Source: Novosphingobium hassiacum (GTDB lineage Bacteria > Pseudomonadota > Alphaproteobacteria > Sphingomonadales > Sphingomonadaceae). From it: DNA of 36,993 nt. A program made the position numbers and the translations under genes. This document shows, in pieces, positions 24,375 through 32,450 of this stretch. The notes under the pieces are model-generated. The model searched no databases. It saw nothing but the letters and a program-made list of their open reading frames with translations, and was not told the origin of the DNA. How positions within the stretch are numbered: position 1 is the stretch's first letter; every line of letters begins with the position of its first letter. Where the stretch lies: the NCBI RefSeq assembly GCF_014196055.1, contig NZ_JACICY010000020.1, positions 1-36,993 of the forward strand, written 5' to 3'.

Positions 24375-27075
24375 TGTCCGTAAGCGCCACCGAGGGGTTG
24401 ATGTCATCGCGCATGAAAGCGGTGATCAACGGACTGTCTTCCAGCGCATAGGTGCCGAGCGCGGCGGAGCGCTGGAAGAACTTCTCGTCGGCTGTAGTGT
24501 TGGTATCGAGGCGGCCCGCCTTCAGAGCATCGAACCGCGCAGAAATGAGCGCCAGCGCATGCTCGGCAATATCGCCCGCAACAAGTTCGACCTCAGCGCT
24601 ATCGAACTCATCGATCCCATTGAGCAGGACATTCCCGTCGTTGAGCGTGTGATAGGCGACTGCCGGGAGCTCCGACCACCCGCTCAATACCTCGGCAATG
24701 CGAGCAACGCCGTCGTTGCTGCGCTCGTCGAACCTAACGCTCATGCGCCGGTAGAGATCGACCTGTAGATCCCATCCCTTCTGGAGGCGCTGGCGCCGAG
24801 TGCCGGAACTGCTCTTCTTGTAATCCACGACGATCGGCTGCCCATCGGGAAGCCGCAACAAGCAATCGGCCTTGCCGTGCACCGGATGACCGAACAGCTC
24901 TCCCGACAGCCAGAACTCATTGCCCACGATCTCGGCGTCCAGAGATTTGAGGACGAGCGACCAGTGCTTCGCGGACTTGGTGATTTCTGCCTCAAGCGTG
25001 TTGCGTTCAACCGCCCATGCCGATGTCTGGAGAAACGGCGCCAGTGCGCGAATGCGATCGAGCAGTAGGTCGGGGACCTTGGTTTCGATCTCCTCGTTGG
25101 ACGGATGCGCCTTGCCCGGCACAAACAGGCGCTCGAAAACCTCGTGCGCCAGGGATCCGCGAAGCATGACGTCAAGCGCCTCGGGCTGCCAGGAAACATG
25201 TTCGGCGCCCAGCTCAGCGAGGAGCCACGCTAAAGGGCTGACCAGCAGCTTTTCGAGCCGGCTCGGGCTCTGCGCTCGCGCACTGCCGTCTTCTTTCTGG
25301 CGCAGCCCCAGAAGATTGAAGTCGAACGCATAATGAGGCGGCACCTCCGGCATCAGCGCCGGTTCGATCACTGGTCTGGGCTTCCACGCGACCAGCCTGT
25401 CCCAGATCGTCCCTTCACTATGACTCAGTGGCACGATCAGATCCTCCGGATCCTTGATCCCTTCCACAAGCCGCGAGATCAGCGGCAGGCTCGACGACAC
25501 CGAAAGCGAACTGCCGCTGCGATCACGCTCTGACAGGATGAGGATAATCTGCTCGCTCGCTGCACCGATCTGGCGGGTGAAGAGCTCCAGCGCGGCAGTG
25601 AGTTGCTGCGCCTGCGATGGCAGCTGGATGCCGCAATCTTCGGCAATCGATGCAACTTCGCTGTCGAGGAAAAACGGATTGCCCGCGGGCGGTGATGGAT
25701 AGGCGCCGTCATTGAAACCCAGGACGAGAAGCTTGCGAAACGACCGCTTGGGTGTTTCGTGAGCCATCATCACCGAGATGCCACCGAGGAAGTAAGCCCC
25801 TCTCGCGGGTGGCGCAGCCTGGTAGGCCGCTGCCATCTGGATAGATTTCTCCAGTTCCGCTTCTGCCGCGTCGTTGGCATTGCCAAGGGCTGCGATCAGA
25901 CGCGATGCCTGTTGCTTCGTTTCAGCGACATCCTCAGCGAGTGCCTCGTTGTCGCTGAGCAGCCTCTGGAAAGATCGAATCTGTTCCTTGAGTTGCCCGT
26001 TGGTCGAAGGCGATGCCGAGCGGATCAGGGCGAAGAGAGATGCCTGCCTGCCTGCAAAGTCACGAGCCTCTCTTGGCTGAAAGTCGCCACCCATAACGGC
26101 TGCCGCCAAGGCCGTTCCTACTTCTTCGGGCCAGCACAAGACGGGTGAACAGTAAAGCGATGCGAGCGCCATGGCGGGAGCTGGTCGGCGTCGGCATTGA
26201 AGGAAATGCAGAAGAGCCTCGCCGCCAATATTCCTCCGCTCGCCTACGCCAGGAAGCGACGATGCAACCAGACCCGCATGCGCAAAGGCCTCTGCCAGAT
26301 AGTGACCATATTCGGCACCCTGCGGGACGACGATGCCGACGTCGCTGGCTGGGAGACTTGCATCATCAGCCAGCCATCGCTGCACGATGGCCGCCGCGGC
26401 TTCGCATTCGGTCAGAGAGTCCCGGACCGAAAGTATGGCCAGGCTGTCGTCGGGCGGCATGGCCGGGACATCGGGATCCAAAAGATGGCGTTGTACATGG
26501 CCGGCCAGAGTTGGTGCGGGCGCGCGCGCCAGTTTCCGGTCGGAAATCAGACGCACAACATCATCATCGTCTTCGCTCAGCCTGCCATGGTGATTTTCGA
26601 TGTGTTCGAGGACCGCACGCTCCAGCGGGGTCAGGTGACCACAGTCTCGATCCCAGACGACCTGGAACTGCTGAAGAGCGTCGCTTGCCTCACAAGCAAG
26701 GAACGCCTTGAGCGTCGCAAGATCGGACGGAACGAGGGCATCGCTTCCGATCCACAGATTGCGCAGGGCATCCAAATGAAGGCGCGCCCTGCCCTCGCCC
26801 GGTAGCGCTTCAATCATAACCGATGTCGGTTCGAGATCACGCGTTGCCATCATGATGTGGCGGAGCATCGCCCCCACGGCACCGGTCGTCTGCTCAGGTG
26901 CTACCGCGAAGCTTTCCGCCCAAGGGACGCTGTCACCCAAGGGATCAAGGGCCTCGCGCAACGGCTTCTCGGTGGACTGAGGCAAGGCATAGAGGCTCCC
27001 CAGAAGCTGCGCACTGAGGGGCATGCAGCTCGTAAAGGGCGCTTCGCCGATCCGAAGATGGCAGTTCTCAAACAT
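24361..27075 (-). CDS. AddB-like protein with C-terminal PD-(D/E)XK nuclease
   Basis: 904 residues. The middle region with FRKLLVLGFNDGAYPSPPAGNPFF is the AddB/RexB hallmark. The nuclease domain ends the protein: HGKADCLLRL (Asp737), VVDYKKSSSG (Asp751, Lys753) and LQVDLY (Gln771). There is no Walker A at the N-terminus and no cysteine cluster around the nuclease, so the iron-sulfur pin of AddB is absent. The start ATG at 27075 has GAGGGGG nine bases upstream. The dyad (copy d) lies 59 bp before it, over the WYL stop codon, so this gene probably begins its own regulated transcript. Confidence 0.85.
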   Translation of the reverse strand: MFENCHLRIGEAPFTSCMPLSAQLLGSLYALPQSTEKPLREALDPLGDSVPWAESFAVAPEQTTGAVGAMLRHIMMATRDLEPTSVMIEALPGEGRARLHLDALRNLWIGSDALVPSDLATLKAFLACEASDALQQFQVVWDRDCGHLTPLERAVLEHIENHHGRLSEDDDDVVRLISDRKLARAPAPTLAGHVQRHLLDPDVPAMPPDDSLAILSVRDSLTECEAAAAIVQRWLADDASLPASDVGIVVPQGAEYGHYLAEAFAHAGLVASSLPGVGERRNIGGEALLHFLQCRRRPAPAMALASLYCSPVLCWPEEVGTALAAAVMGGDFQPREARDFAGRQASLFALIRSASPSTNGQLKEQIRSFQRLLSDNEALAEDVAETKQQASRLIAALGNANDAAEAELEKSIQMAAAYQAAPPARGAYFLGGISVMMAHETPKRSFRKLLVLGFNDGAYPSPPAGNPFFLDSEVASIAEDCGIQLPSQAQQLTAALELFTRQIGAASEQIILILSERDRSGSSLSVSSSLPLISRLVEGIKDPEDLIVPLSHSEGTIWDRLVAWKPRPVIEPALMPEVPPHYAFDFNLLGLRQKEDGSARAQSPSRLEKLLVSPLAWLLAELGAEHVSWQPEALDVMLRGSLAHEVFERLFVPGKAHPSNEEIETKVPDLLLDRIRALAPFLQTSAWAVERNTLEAEITKSAKHWSLVLKSLDAEIVGNEFWLSGELFGHPVHGKADCLLRLPDGQPIVVDYKKSSSGTRRQRLQKGWDLQVDLYRRMSVRFDERSNDGVARIAEVLSGWSELPAVAYHTLNDGNVLLNGIDEFDSAEVELVAGDIAEHALALISARFDALKAGRLDTNTTADEKFFQRSAALGTYALEDSPLITAFMRDDINPSVALTDNEDD

Positions 27076-27133
27076 TCAAAATTACCCCCTCAAAAGTCGC
27101 CCTACGCCGCCATTCCACACCCTTGCCAGTGAA

Positions 27134-28129
27134 TTACGACAAATCTGGTCGCAGCATTGTCTGCGCGTCAGCTAGGCGCTTTTCCATCATGTCCTTGAGT
27201 GCGTCAGGGCCTTCAATCACCAGTTCGCCGGCCCATCCAAACAAGTGATTGGCGAGCTCGAATAAGCCGCCTGATTGGAAACGAACAATTAGTTCGTCGC
27301 CAACTTCTTCAAACTGTTGATGTGGATGGAAGCGCCAAGCCCGCGCCCGATCGACCGCCGGGGCCAGCACTCTCAGAACGATCTCGTGACCTGCCTCGTG
27401 CCAGATGCCGAAGCTGCGGGCCATCCAGGCATCCAGATCCCAATCCTCGGGAGGGCAGCCGACAAGCCCGCTGTCCCGAACGTTGCTCATCCGGTCCAGA
27501 CGGAAGGTGAAAGGCGGATCGTCCCGGTCAGGCATCTTGCCTACCAGGTAGGTGATCGGTCCATGGATCAGGCCATAGGGAACAACCCTGCGCCAAGAGG
27601 GCTCGTCCGCCCAGTCGGGTTGATAATCGAAGTCGACACAATGGGATGCGAGAATAGCGGACTGGATCGTGGTCAGGTCTTCGGGCGAGGCAATGACGGC
27701 AGGCCCCGCTGCGACACGCGAGCGTTGGAGGCGGGTGAGCAGGTCAAGATCATTGTCCAGCCGACGCCTCTCGGCGCTGTCAAAGGCAATCTTGATCTTG
27801 GAGAGCAATTTCTCGAGCGCTTCGGTGTTGGCGGTGCCTTCGCGGCGCCCCGCTTCCACCACAGACTGAAGCGCGGCAACCTCGGACGAACTCGGCCTCG
27901 CATAGGCTCGTCCCGGGCTGTCTTTTATCCGAAATCGCTTGATCCGACCATCAACCGTTTCTTCGAGGTCGAAATGAATCAGAATGACGTTGCGCATGCG
28001 TTCGACCGTTCGCCGGTTGACATCAAGCAAAGCCGCCATTTCGTCGAGAGTCAGACCTTCGATGCTCTGCGTGAGCGCGTGCACAAGCTTCAATGTGCGA
28101 TCGAGATTACTGAGGCGCTTGGTCATCAT
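27134..28129 (-). CDS. WYL-domain transcriptional regulator
   Basis: 331 residues. An N-terminal winged helix-turn-helix (about 5-60; LTLDEMAALLDVNRRTVERM), then a linker and a WYL domain (about 150-225) with RRVVPYGLIHGPITYLVG and the FRLDRMSNV strand, then a C-terminal WCX-like part (HEIVLRVLAPAVDRARAWRFHP). Such proteins (BrxR, CapW) sense an unknown ligand, often nucleic acid, and repress defence operons. It is the first gene of the core cluster, and a dyad (copy e) lies between its probable -10 and -35, the expected place for autorepression. I infer it binds all six dyads. No good Shine-Dalgarno precedes its ATG. Confidence 0.88.
   Translation of the reverse strand: MMTKRLSNLDRTLKLVHALTQSIEGLTLDEMAALLDVNRRTVERMRNVILIHFDLEETVDGRIKRFRIKDSPGRAYARPSSSEVAALQSVVEAGRREGTANTEALEKLLSKIKIAFDSAERRRLDNDLDLLTRLQRSRVAAGPAVIASPEDLTTIQSAILASHCVDFDYQPDWADEPSWRRVVPYGLIHGPITYLVGKMPDRDDPPFTFRLDRMSNVRDSGLVGCPPEDWDLDAWMARSFGIWHEAGHEIVLRVLAPAVDRARAWRFHPHQQFEEVGDELIVRFQSGGLFELANHLFGWAGELVIEGPDALKDMMEKRLADAQTMLRPDLS
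27135..27154 (-). promoter_or_regulatory. Shared dyad operator, copy d
   Basis: TACGACAAATCTGGTCGCAG overlaps the WYL stop codon and begins 59 bp before the AddB-like ATG. Here the TAG element and the tight 9-nt spacing of copies a-c are absent. The leader to addB contains a Shine-Dalgarno, so this would be an ordinary leadered promoter. Confidence 0.6.
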
Positions 28130-28186
28130 GGACCATTGCTAACTGCCTGATCGGCAGGAGCAAGTCAGTTCGACATCAATCCACAC

Positions 28187-28209
28187 ATTATATGACCATT
28201 TCTGTCGCA
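28187..28209 (-). promoter_or_regulatory. WYL promoter with shared dyad, copy e
   Basis: On the minus strand the dyad TGCGACAGAAATGGTCATAT (28209-28190) runs into TATAAT (28192-28187), a good -10 box. The -35 region (CGAATT) is poor. The dyad fills the spacer, which is where a repressor blocks RNA polymerase. The transcript would start about 50 nt before the WYL ATG. This copy is turned round relative to a-d. Confidence 0.6.
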
Positions 28210-28246
28210 AATTCGGACAGCATGCCTCAGGGCAGGCTGACCTCAT

Positions 28247-29026
28247 TCAGCCTTCTGGCCGTAGTATGTCTTGTACGGGCCCCGTTACGACACCCATGCG
28301 CAACCTGCGCGCTGCAAGTTGATCCCGCAGTGGTTTAGCCAGCCGATCAAGTTGAAGGCGAGCGCCTTTACCAACGGCGACAAGATCGCCGATCAAATTT
28401 GAAATCGCACGCTCGCGATCAGCTGGTTCCAAGACCGCGACCAATTCGACCGTTTCGCGCACCACCCCGGGAACCTGACGACGAATGAAGACGGTATAAT
28501 CGATTACCTCCACATCAAGCACTTTGACGCTCGCGCTGGCGGACATGAATTGAGCACAGGCCTCGCGCGCAGCGCCCAGTTGTGCGCATGGCGCGAGACG
28601 CATCGCTTCATCCCACGCTTTGCTGAGCGCCTTGTCCGCAAAGGATGCTTTGGGTCGCTTGCGTGCCTTAAACGCCGAATCTCGATTGGCTACTGCCTGG
28701 AAATCTTTGCAACTTGATAAGTCATTCCCGGCTTGCCTTACCTTCCTTGCGGACTGCGCGGCGCGCCTCCAGCTAATTAAGTAGAAAGTCGGGATTAGAG
28801 CGAGCCCAAAGGCGACAGTGCCATTTCCAACACCGCTATCCATCTCGGATGAAGTTAACATTGCGATAGCGAGAGCGACGGCAAAAGCCACCCCAACCGT
28901 CAACACCGCCCTTACGATGAGCTCCAGCAATGCGGCCACGAGCCCAACAGTGAGCACTAGGAGCACAGCCAGAAAGCAAACACTCACGACATTTATCATT
29001 GCACGGCATCCCTTCCGTGCTCCCAT
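28247..29026 (-). CDS. Membrane protein of unknown function
   Basis: 259 residues, unrecognised. Hydrophobic segments at about 11-35, 38-58 and 70-86 predict two or three membrane helices, followed by a soluble domain of about 170 residues rich in Lys/Arg/Ala, with AWDEAMRLAPCAQLGAAREACAQF and VRETVELVAVLEPADRERA. The start is the ATG at 29026, six bases after GGAG; an upstream TTG at 29029 is less likely. The shared dyad (copy f) ends 10 bp before this start. In a defence island, a membrane protein under the common operator could be an abortive-infection effector, but the sequence itself does not show that. Confidence 0.6.
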   Translation of the reverse strand: MGARKGCRAMINVVSVCFLAVLLVLTVGLVAALLELIVRAVLTVGVAFAVALAIAMLTSSEMDSGVGNGTVAFGLALIPTFYLISWRRAAQSARKVRQAGNDLSSCKDFQAVANRDSAFKARKRPKASFADKALSKAWDEAMRLAPCAQLGAAREACAQFMSASASVKVLDVEVIDYTVFIRRQVPGVVRETVELVAVLEPADRERAISNLIGDLVAVGKGARLQLDRLAKPLRDQLAARRLRMGVVTGPVQDILRPEG

Positions 29027-29036
29027 CAATCGCTCC

Positions 29037-29056
29037 TACGTCAAAAATGGTCGCAC
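29037..29056. promoter_or_regulatory. Shared dyad operator, copy f
   Basis: TACGTCAAAAATGGTCGCAC lies between the divergent genes starting at 29026 (minus) and 29132 (plus). It could regulate both. The minus gene has a Shine-Dalgarno within the 10 bp that separate dyad and ATG, so its promoter must lie on the far side of the dyad. Confidence 0.6.
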
Positions 29057-29131
29057 CGACAATCGTCCAGCGAAATTCGATTGGTCTTCAGCAAAGATTT
29101 CCGCAATCTAGCACTTGAGAAGGGGAAATTG

Positions 29132-29809
29132 ATGGATCTCGATTTGCTGGAAAGACGCCAGGCTACCCTGTCGTGGCGCGACGACTTGATCATGGCAATC
29201 TGGGACATCGTCAATCGTGCTGGAATGGAAGCCAAGCGCGGGGTGGAAGAGCGCCTTGCAGAAGCCGGTATTGTTGAGACGCTCTGGGATCCTGCCAGTT
29301 TTACTCGCGAAAGGGTCGACGTTGTAATGCGCGAGATGATCGTCAGCGAGCTTGAGAATCTGTTCGATGGCGCTGCGGAACAGTTACGTACGATCGCCCC
29401 CGGATACAACGCGCTCGCAGATGCGCTGCTGGAAAGCCTGAGCATGCTCCAAATGCCATCGCTGGAACCTGAGATCCAAGGTGAACCCAAAGTGGATGCA
29501 CCTAAGGGATCCGCTACAACCTCCACGGGCAGACTAGCCACAATGATGGAGACCATCTCCAATCAAGATTTCGTGAAGAATGCGAAGGAATGGGGCAGCT
29601 GGGCGCTTTCAGTGGTCGGGGAGGCAAGTGAAGCCGCGAGTCAGAAATTGCAGAGCGGCGCGGGTCTCCATGATCGTCTCCGCCGTTCCGCACAGGCACG
29701 GATCGAGACGGCGTGGATGGCTCCAGCAGGCGATCCCCCCCCACTGATGGGACAACTTATCGCAGTGGTGGAAAGCGTAGGCAACGAGGCGCGGAGCATG
29801 GCCCTATGA
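29132..29809 (+). CDS. Uncharacterised helical protein, first gene of a two-gene unit
   Basis: 225 residues, unrecognised. It looks mainly helical and acidic in its first 120 residues (MDLDLLERRQATLSWRDD..., ELENLFDGAAEQLRTIAPGYNALADALLESLSML). No signal peptide, membrane segment or catalytic motif is visible. The ATG at 29132 is chosen over an in-frame ATG at 29081 because GAAGGGG lies six bases before it. Its stop overlaps the start of the next gene (ATGA), so the two proteins are made together and probably interact. The dyad copy f is 75 bp upstream. Confidence 0.65.
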   Translation: MDLDLLERRQATLSWRDDLIMAIWDIVNRAGMEAKRGVEERLAEAGIVETLWDPASFTRERVDVVMREMIVSELENLFDGAAEQLRTIAPGYNALADALLESLSMLQMPSLEPEIQGEPKVDAPKGSATTSTGRLATMMETISNQDFVKNAKEWGSWALSVVGEASEAASQKLQSGAGLHDRLRRSAQARIETAWMAPAGDPPPLMGQLIAVVESVGNEARSMAL

Positions 29810-30918
29810 GCGATGTCGGAGGACTGTTCGTCGCATCACTCGATGCAGCAACGGGGATCAAGGCCGGGAAGCTCAGGATCGTAGGTTCCGTCGTCCGCCA
29901 TGCTGCTGGCCCGCTCAAGGGCAAGATTCATTCATATCTTCAGGAAACCGGAGCCGCCGGAGCTTTGCTTGAGTCTGTGTCGGGAGCTGGCAGCACATTC
30001 GCCAAAACGAGCAAGACGACAGGCAACCCGATCGCCGGAGCTGCGGTCGCTGGCACACAGTTGGCAAGCTCGCTCGGCGGGAATGTCCAGAATGAGATTA
30101 TTCGGCGCGGAGTTAATAGGGTCGAGAGTAAGGTCGATGCGCTGGCAAGTGGCATGCAGACGCTAAAAAATCTCGGCGTTGCCAATTTGGCGCTCAGCGC
30201 AACGGGAATAGGTGTGTCGCTGGTCGGGTTCGGGATCATGAATGCACGCCTATCGCGGGTCGAGCAAACTCTGGCTGCGCTTACAGAAAGTACAGACCGG
30301 ATACTCGCTGCAGTGGAGCGCATTCGACAGGATCAGCTGGCCAGCGAATTCTCGGCATTGCGATCTCAGGTCAAGCTGTTTGAGGAAGCCTGGCTAATGT
30401 CGAACCAGGAGCGCGCTACCCAGGTCTGGCTTGACGTCGCACAGGCGACGCGGCCACATCAGGATAGGTTTGAGGGGCGCGCGCGGGAATTGCTCTTCGC
30501 CATGCCGCCCGAATTTGATCTGGCGGATCCGATTATCGATGCACTCGCACTAGCTGGAGGCCTGCGGGTTGCCTGTCTCATGGCCTGCAACGAAAGCGAG
30601 GCAGCAAGCTCGGCGGCAAGTGAGAATGCTCGCCAGATCGAGGGATTGACCGGAACCGTAGGTAAAGTCGATCTGGTGATGGCACGAATTCCATCTTCCA
30701 TCGACCGCGCTTCGCTGGAATGGGCGGGCGCCCTCGCCGCTGCTGTCGACGAGGCGGCACCTATCGCCCAGCGCTGGCGCCAGCGCGAAGCAATCGCCGC
30801 TACCCGCGCGGCGCCGCTTGCCCAACTTAAGCACGACGGCGTTACTCCGCGCGAGTGGTTGAAGGCTGCGCGAGAGGAGCAGAATGAGCCGATTCTACTC
30901 CTGAAAGCTGCGGAGTGA
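29806..30918 (+). CDS. Uncharacterised protein with one membrane segment and a coiled coil
   Basis: 370 residues from the ATG at 29806 (ATGA overlap with the preceding gene; GGAG lies upstream). Residues 1-95 are Gly/Ala/Ser-rich (ETGAAGALLESVSGAGS, NPIAGAAVAGTQLASSLGG). A hydrophobic stretch at about 123-146 (LGVANLALSATGIGVSLVGFG) is followed by heptad-like sequence (RVEQTLAALTESTDRILAAVERI) to about 185. The rest is soluble. A glycine-rich part, one membrane helix and a coiled coil recall pore-forming or membrane-tethered effectors, but this is only a resemblance and no family is recognised. Confidence 0.65.
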   Translation: MSDVGGLFVASLDAATGIKAGKLRIVGSVVRHAAGPLKGKIHSYLQETGAAGALLESVSGAGSTFAKTSKTTGNPIAGAAVAGTQLASSLGGNVQNEIIRRGVNRVESKVDALASGMQTLKNLGVANLALSATGIGVSLVGFGIMNARLSRVEQTLAALTESTDRILAAVERIRQDQLASEFSALRSQVKLFEEAWLMSNQERATQVWLDVAQATRPHQDRFEGRARELLFAMPPEFDLADPIIDALALAGGLRVACLMACNESEAASSAASENARQIEGLTGTVGKVDLVMARIPSSIDRASLEWAGALAAAVDEAAPIAQRWRQREAIAATRAAPLAQLKHDGVTPREWLKAAREEQNEPILLLKAAE

Positions 30919-30945
30919 ATTCGGCCGCAATTGCAGTGTGCAGGC

Positions 30946-31638
30946 TCAATCCACGACCGGATAGTTGGGCATCGGCCACTCATGCTGGGGATTGTCCATC
31001 ATCAGATCGACAAAGATCGGCAGGAGACAGCCAAGGAGCGACGCTCCGTCCCTCACCTGGTCGCGGTTTACATCGCTGTTCCAGGTCGCGCCGCCGTGCA
31101 CCAGCTGGTTTCGCAAGACGTAGAGCCGATCGAACAGGATAGACAGGATCCGCACCGTGTCGTGCTCACGCAAGGCGTGATTGATGGCTATGCGACCGCG
31201 CTCGAGTTTGTGTTCCCAGTCCTCGTAGCCTGGCGCGCCGTTCTGATGCTGCCAGAACGGATGGTAGACATAGCGATTGTCCAGAAGGAGGCGGATTTCC
31301 TGACTGAACCGCTGCCAAACCGCGTCGTAGACACGGTGACGCCCATCGAACTTTACGAGCGTCGAGAAAAACGATTGGAAGAGCCCACGTTCACCTTCCG
31401 GCGCTGAGCTGCTGGCCGAGGCTTCTACGTCACCGGCGTAGGCAGCGTTGAACCCGATCCACAGTAGGATGAAGCGAACGTCCTGGTCATCTTGTTCTGC
31501 TTCGGCCCGTCGCAGCCACGATAGTGCACGATGAACTCGAAGGGTCAACGGCGTAGAAAAGCCGTCGCGAAGCGCACGCTGCTTCTCTTTCAGGGCTTCA
31601 GGATGAAGAGGATTGCCTGCCGGGTATCGATAAACCAT
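30946..31638 (-). CDS. HEPN-domain protein (RX4H), predicted RNase
   Basis: 230 residues, largely helical. LRNQLVHGG near residue 176-181 is the RX4-6H motif of HEPN RNases. It is preceded by a helix with ILSILFDRLYV and followed by a long helix (DGASLLGCLLPIFVDLMMDN), as in Apea-like HEPN proteins. HEPN proteins often cleave RNA in toxin-antitoxin and abortive-infection systems. No MNT antitoxin gene lies next to it. It begins 37 bp after the AlpA-like gene, whose operon it may share, and converges with the preceding two-gene unit. It has no Shine-Dalgarno. Activity is inferred from the motif. Confidence 0.65.
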   Translation of the reverse strand: MVYRYPAGNPLHPEALKEKQRALRDGFSTPLTLRVHRALSWLRRAEAEQDDQDVRFILLWIGFNAAYAGDVEASASSSAPEGERGLFQSFFSTLVKFDGRHRVYDAVWQRFSQEIRLLLDNRYVYHPFWQHQNGAPGYEDWEHKLERGRIAINHALREHDTVRILSILFDRLYVLRNQLVHGGATWNSDVNRDQVRDGASLLGCLLPIFVDLMMDNPQHEWPMPNYPVVD

Positions 31639-31675
31639 GCGCGCAACTTAGCGCGGTGATTTCTTTGAGGATAGT

Positions 31676-31939
31676 TTACCGAGCATCTCGATGCGGCTTG
31701 TCCGCAATTGATCTGATCCACGCGTCGATTTCCTCCTCAACCCACACCGTGCATTTGGGGCCGAGCGAGCGGGATTTGGGAAAGCGCCCTTCGCTCATCC
31801 GCTGATAGATAGCTGACCGACGCAGGCCGACACGGTCGATGACTTCGGGCAGCCGCAAGAGCCGGGGCGGCGGGGGGACTTGCGGAGATGCTTGATCTGC
31901 GCTCGCGCTGTCCTCGGAAAACTGGGGATGTGCATTCAT
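31676..31939 (-). CDS. AlpA-family DNA-binding regulator
   Basis: 87 residues from the ATG at 31939, which has AGGAG six bases upstream; a longer open frame reaching 32161 overlaps the next gene and is not expected. The C-terminal part, LLRLPEVIDRVGLRRSAIYQRMSEGRFPKSRSLG..., is the AlpA/excisionase-type winged helix. Such proteins control integration/excision or phage-like genes. Here it follows an XRE-like gene in the same direction, so the pair probably belongs to the mobile element that carries the island. Confidence 0.85.
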   Translation of the reverse strand: MNAHPQFSEDSASADQASPQVPPPPRLLRLPEVIDRVGLRRSAIYQRMSEGRFPKSRSLGPKCTVWVEEEIDAWIRSIADKPHRDAR

Positions 31940-31953
31940 GATCGCTCCTGTCG

Positions 31954-31985
31954 GGTCAATTTCTCGGTCCCCTCCGAGGTCAATT
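31954..31985. repeat. Direct repeats GGTCAATT flanking a small hairpin
   Basis: GGTCAATT occurs at 31954-31961 and 31978-31985. Between them CTCGG and CCGAG form a 5-bp stem with a 6-nt loop. The site lies between the XRE-like stop and the AlpA start, so it could be a binding site for one of the regulators. Confidence 0.35.
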
Positions 31986-31988
31986 GGA

Positions 31989-32450
31989 TCAGCGCGGCAG
32001 CGCCATCGAAATGTCGCGATTGGCAAAATCGTCGATATGCTTGGCGAGCATGCGCGCGACGAGCTGCGAAGTGCCGTTCGCCCATCGGGGCCGCAAATCT
32101 TCGACGCGTCGCCCAAGCGTTCGTTCCAGCTGGCCTGGCAAGGCCGTGAAGAAGTCCTCAAGGAACTCCCCCATTTCGCTGCGCATCCATTCGCAGGCGA
32201 GATCCTCCTGACCAGCCAAGGCGAGGATCATGCTGGCGCGGGGAAACGCTCCGCACACGTCCAATACCCGGGCGGCCTCATCAAGCCCGATCGGCCGATT
32301 GCCGCGCATCACACGAAGAAGGGTCTCGCGGTGGATCCCGACTTCTCGAGCGATCTGGTGCTTGGGCTTGTCAGACGACTCGATTGCATGGGCGAGAATG
32401 TGCGCGAGGCTGGCGTTGGCATCGCCTCGGAATGGCGCGGGCTGGTGCAT
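31989..32450 (-). CDS. Helix-turn-helix transcriptional regulator (XRE-like)
   Basis: 153 residues. The helix-turn-helix is readable as KHQIAREVGIHRETLLRVMRGNRPIGLDEAARVLDV (about 30-65), which is like XRE/Cro regulators. The C-terminal half (CEWMRSEMGEFLEDFFTALPGQLERTLG) has no known signature. I take the ATG at 32450, nine bases after GGAG; a TTG 15 bp further upstream also reads in frame. It is the first gene of a possible XRE-AlpA-HEPN transcript and may mark the right edge of the island. Confidence 0.75.
   Translation of the reverse strand: MHQPAPFRGDANASLAHILAHAIESSDKPKHQIAREVGIHRETLLRVMRGNRPIGLDEAARVLDVCGAFPRASMILALAGQEDLACEWMRSEMGEFLEDFFTALPGQLERTLGRRVEDLRPRWANGTSQLVARMLAKHIDDFANRDISMALPR

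Noticed and set aside
30909..30928. A seventh dyad, TGCGGAGTGAATTCGGCCGC
   Set aside because: It matches the consensus weakly, lies over a stop codon and between convergent genes, so there is no start codon to regulate.
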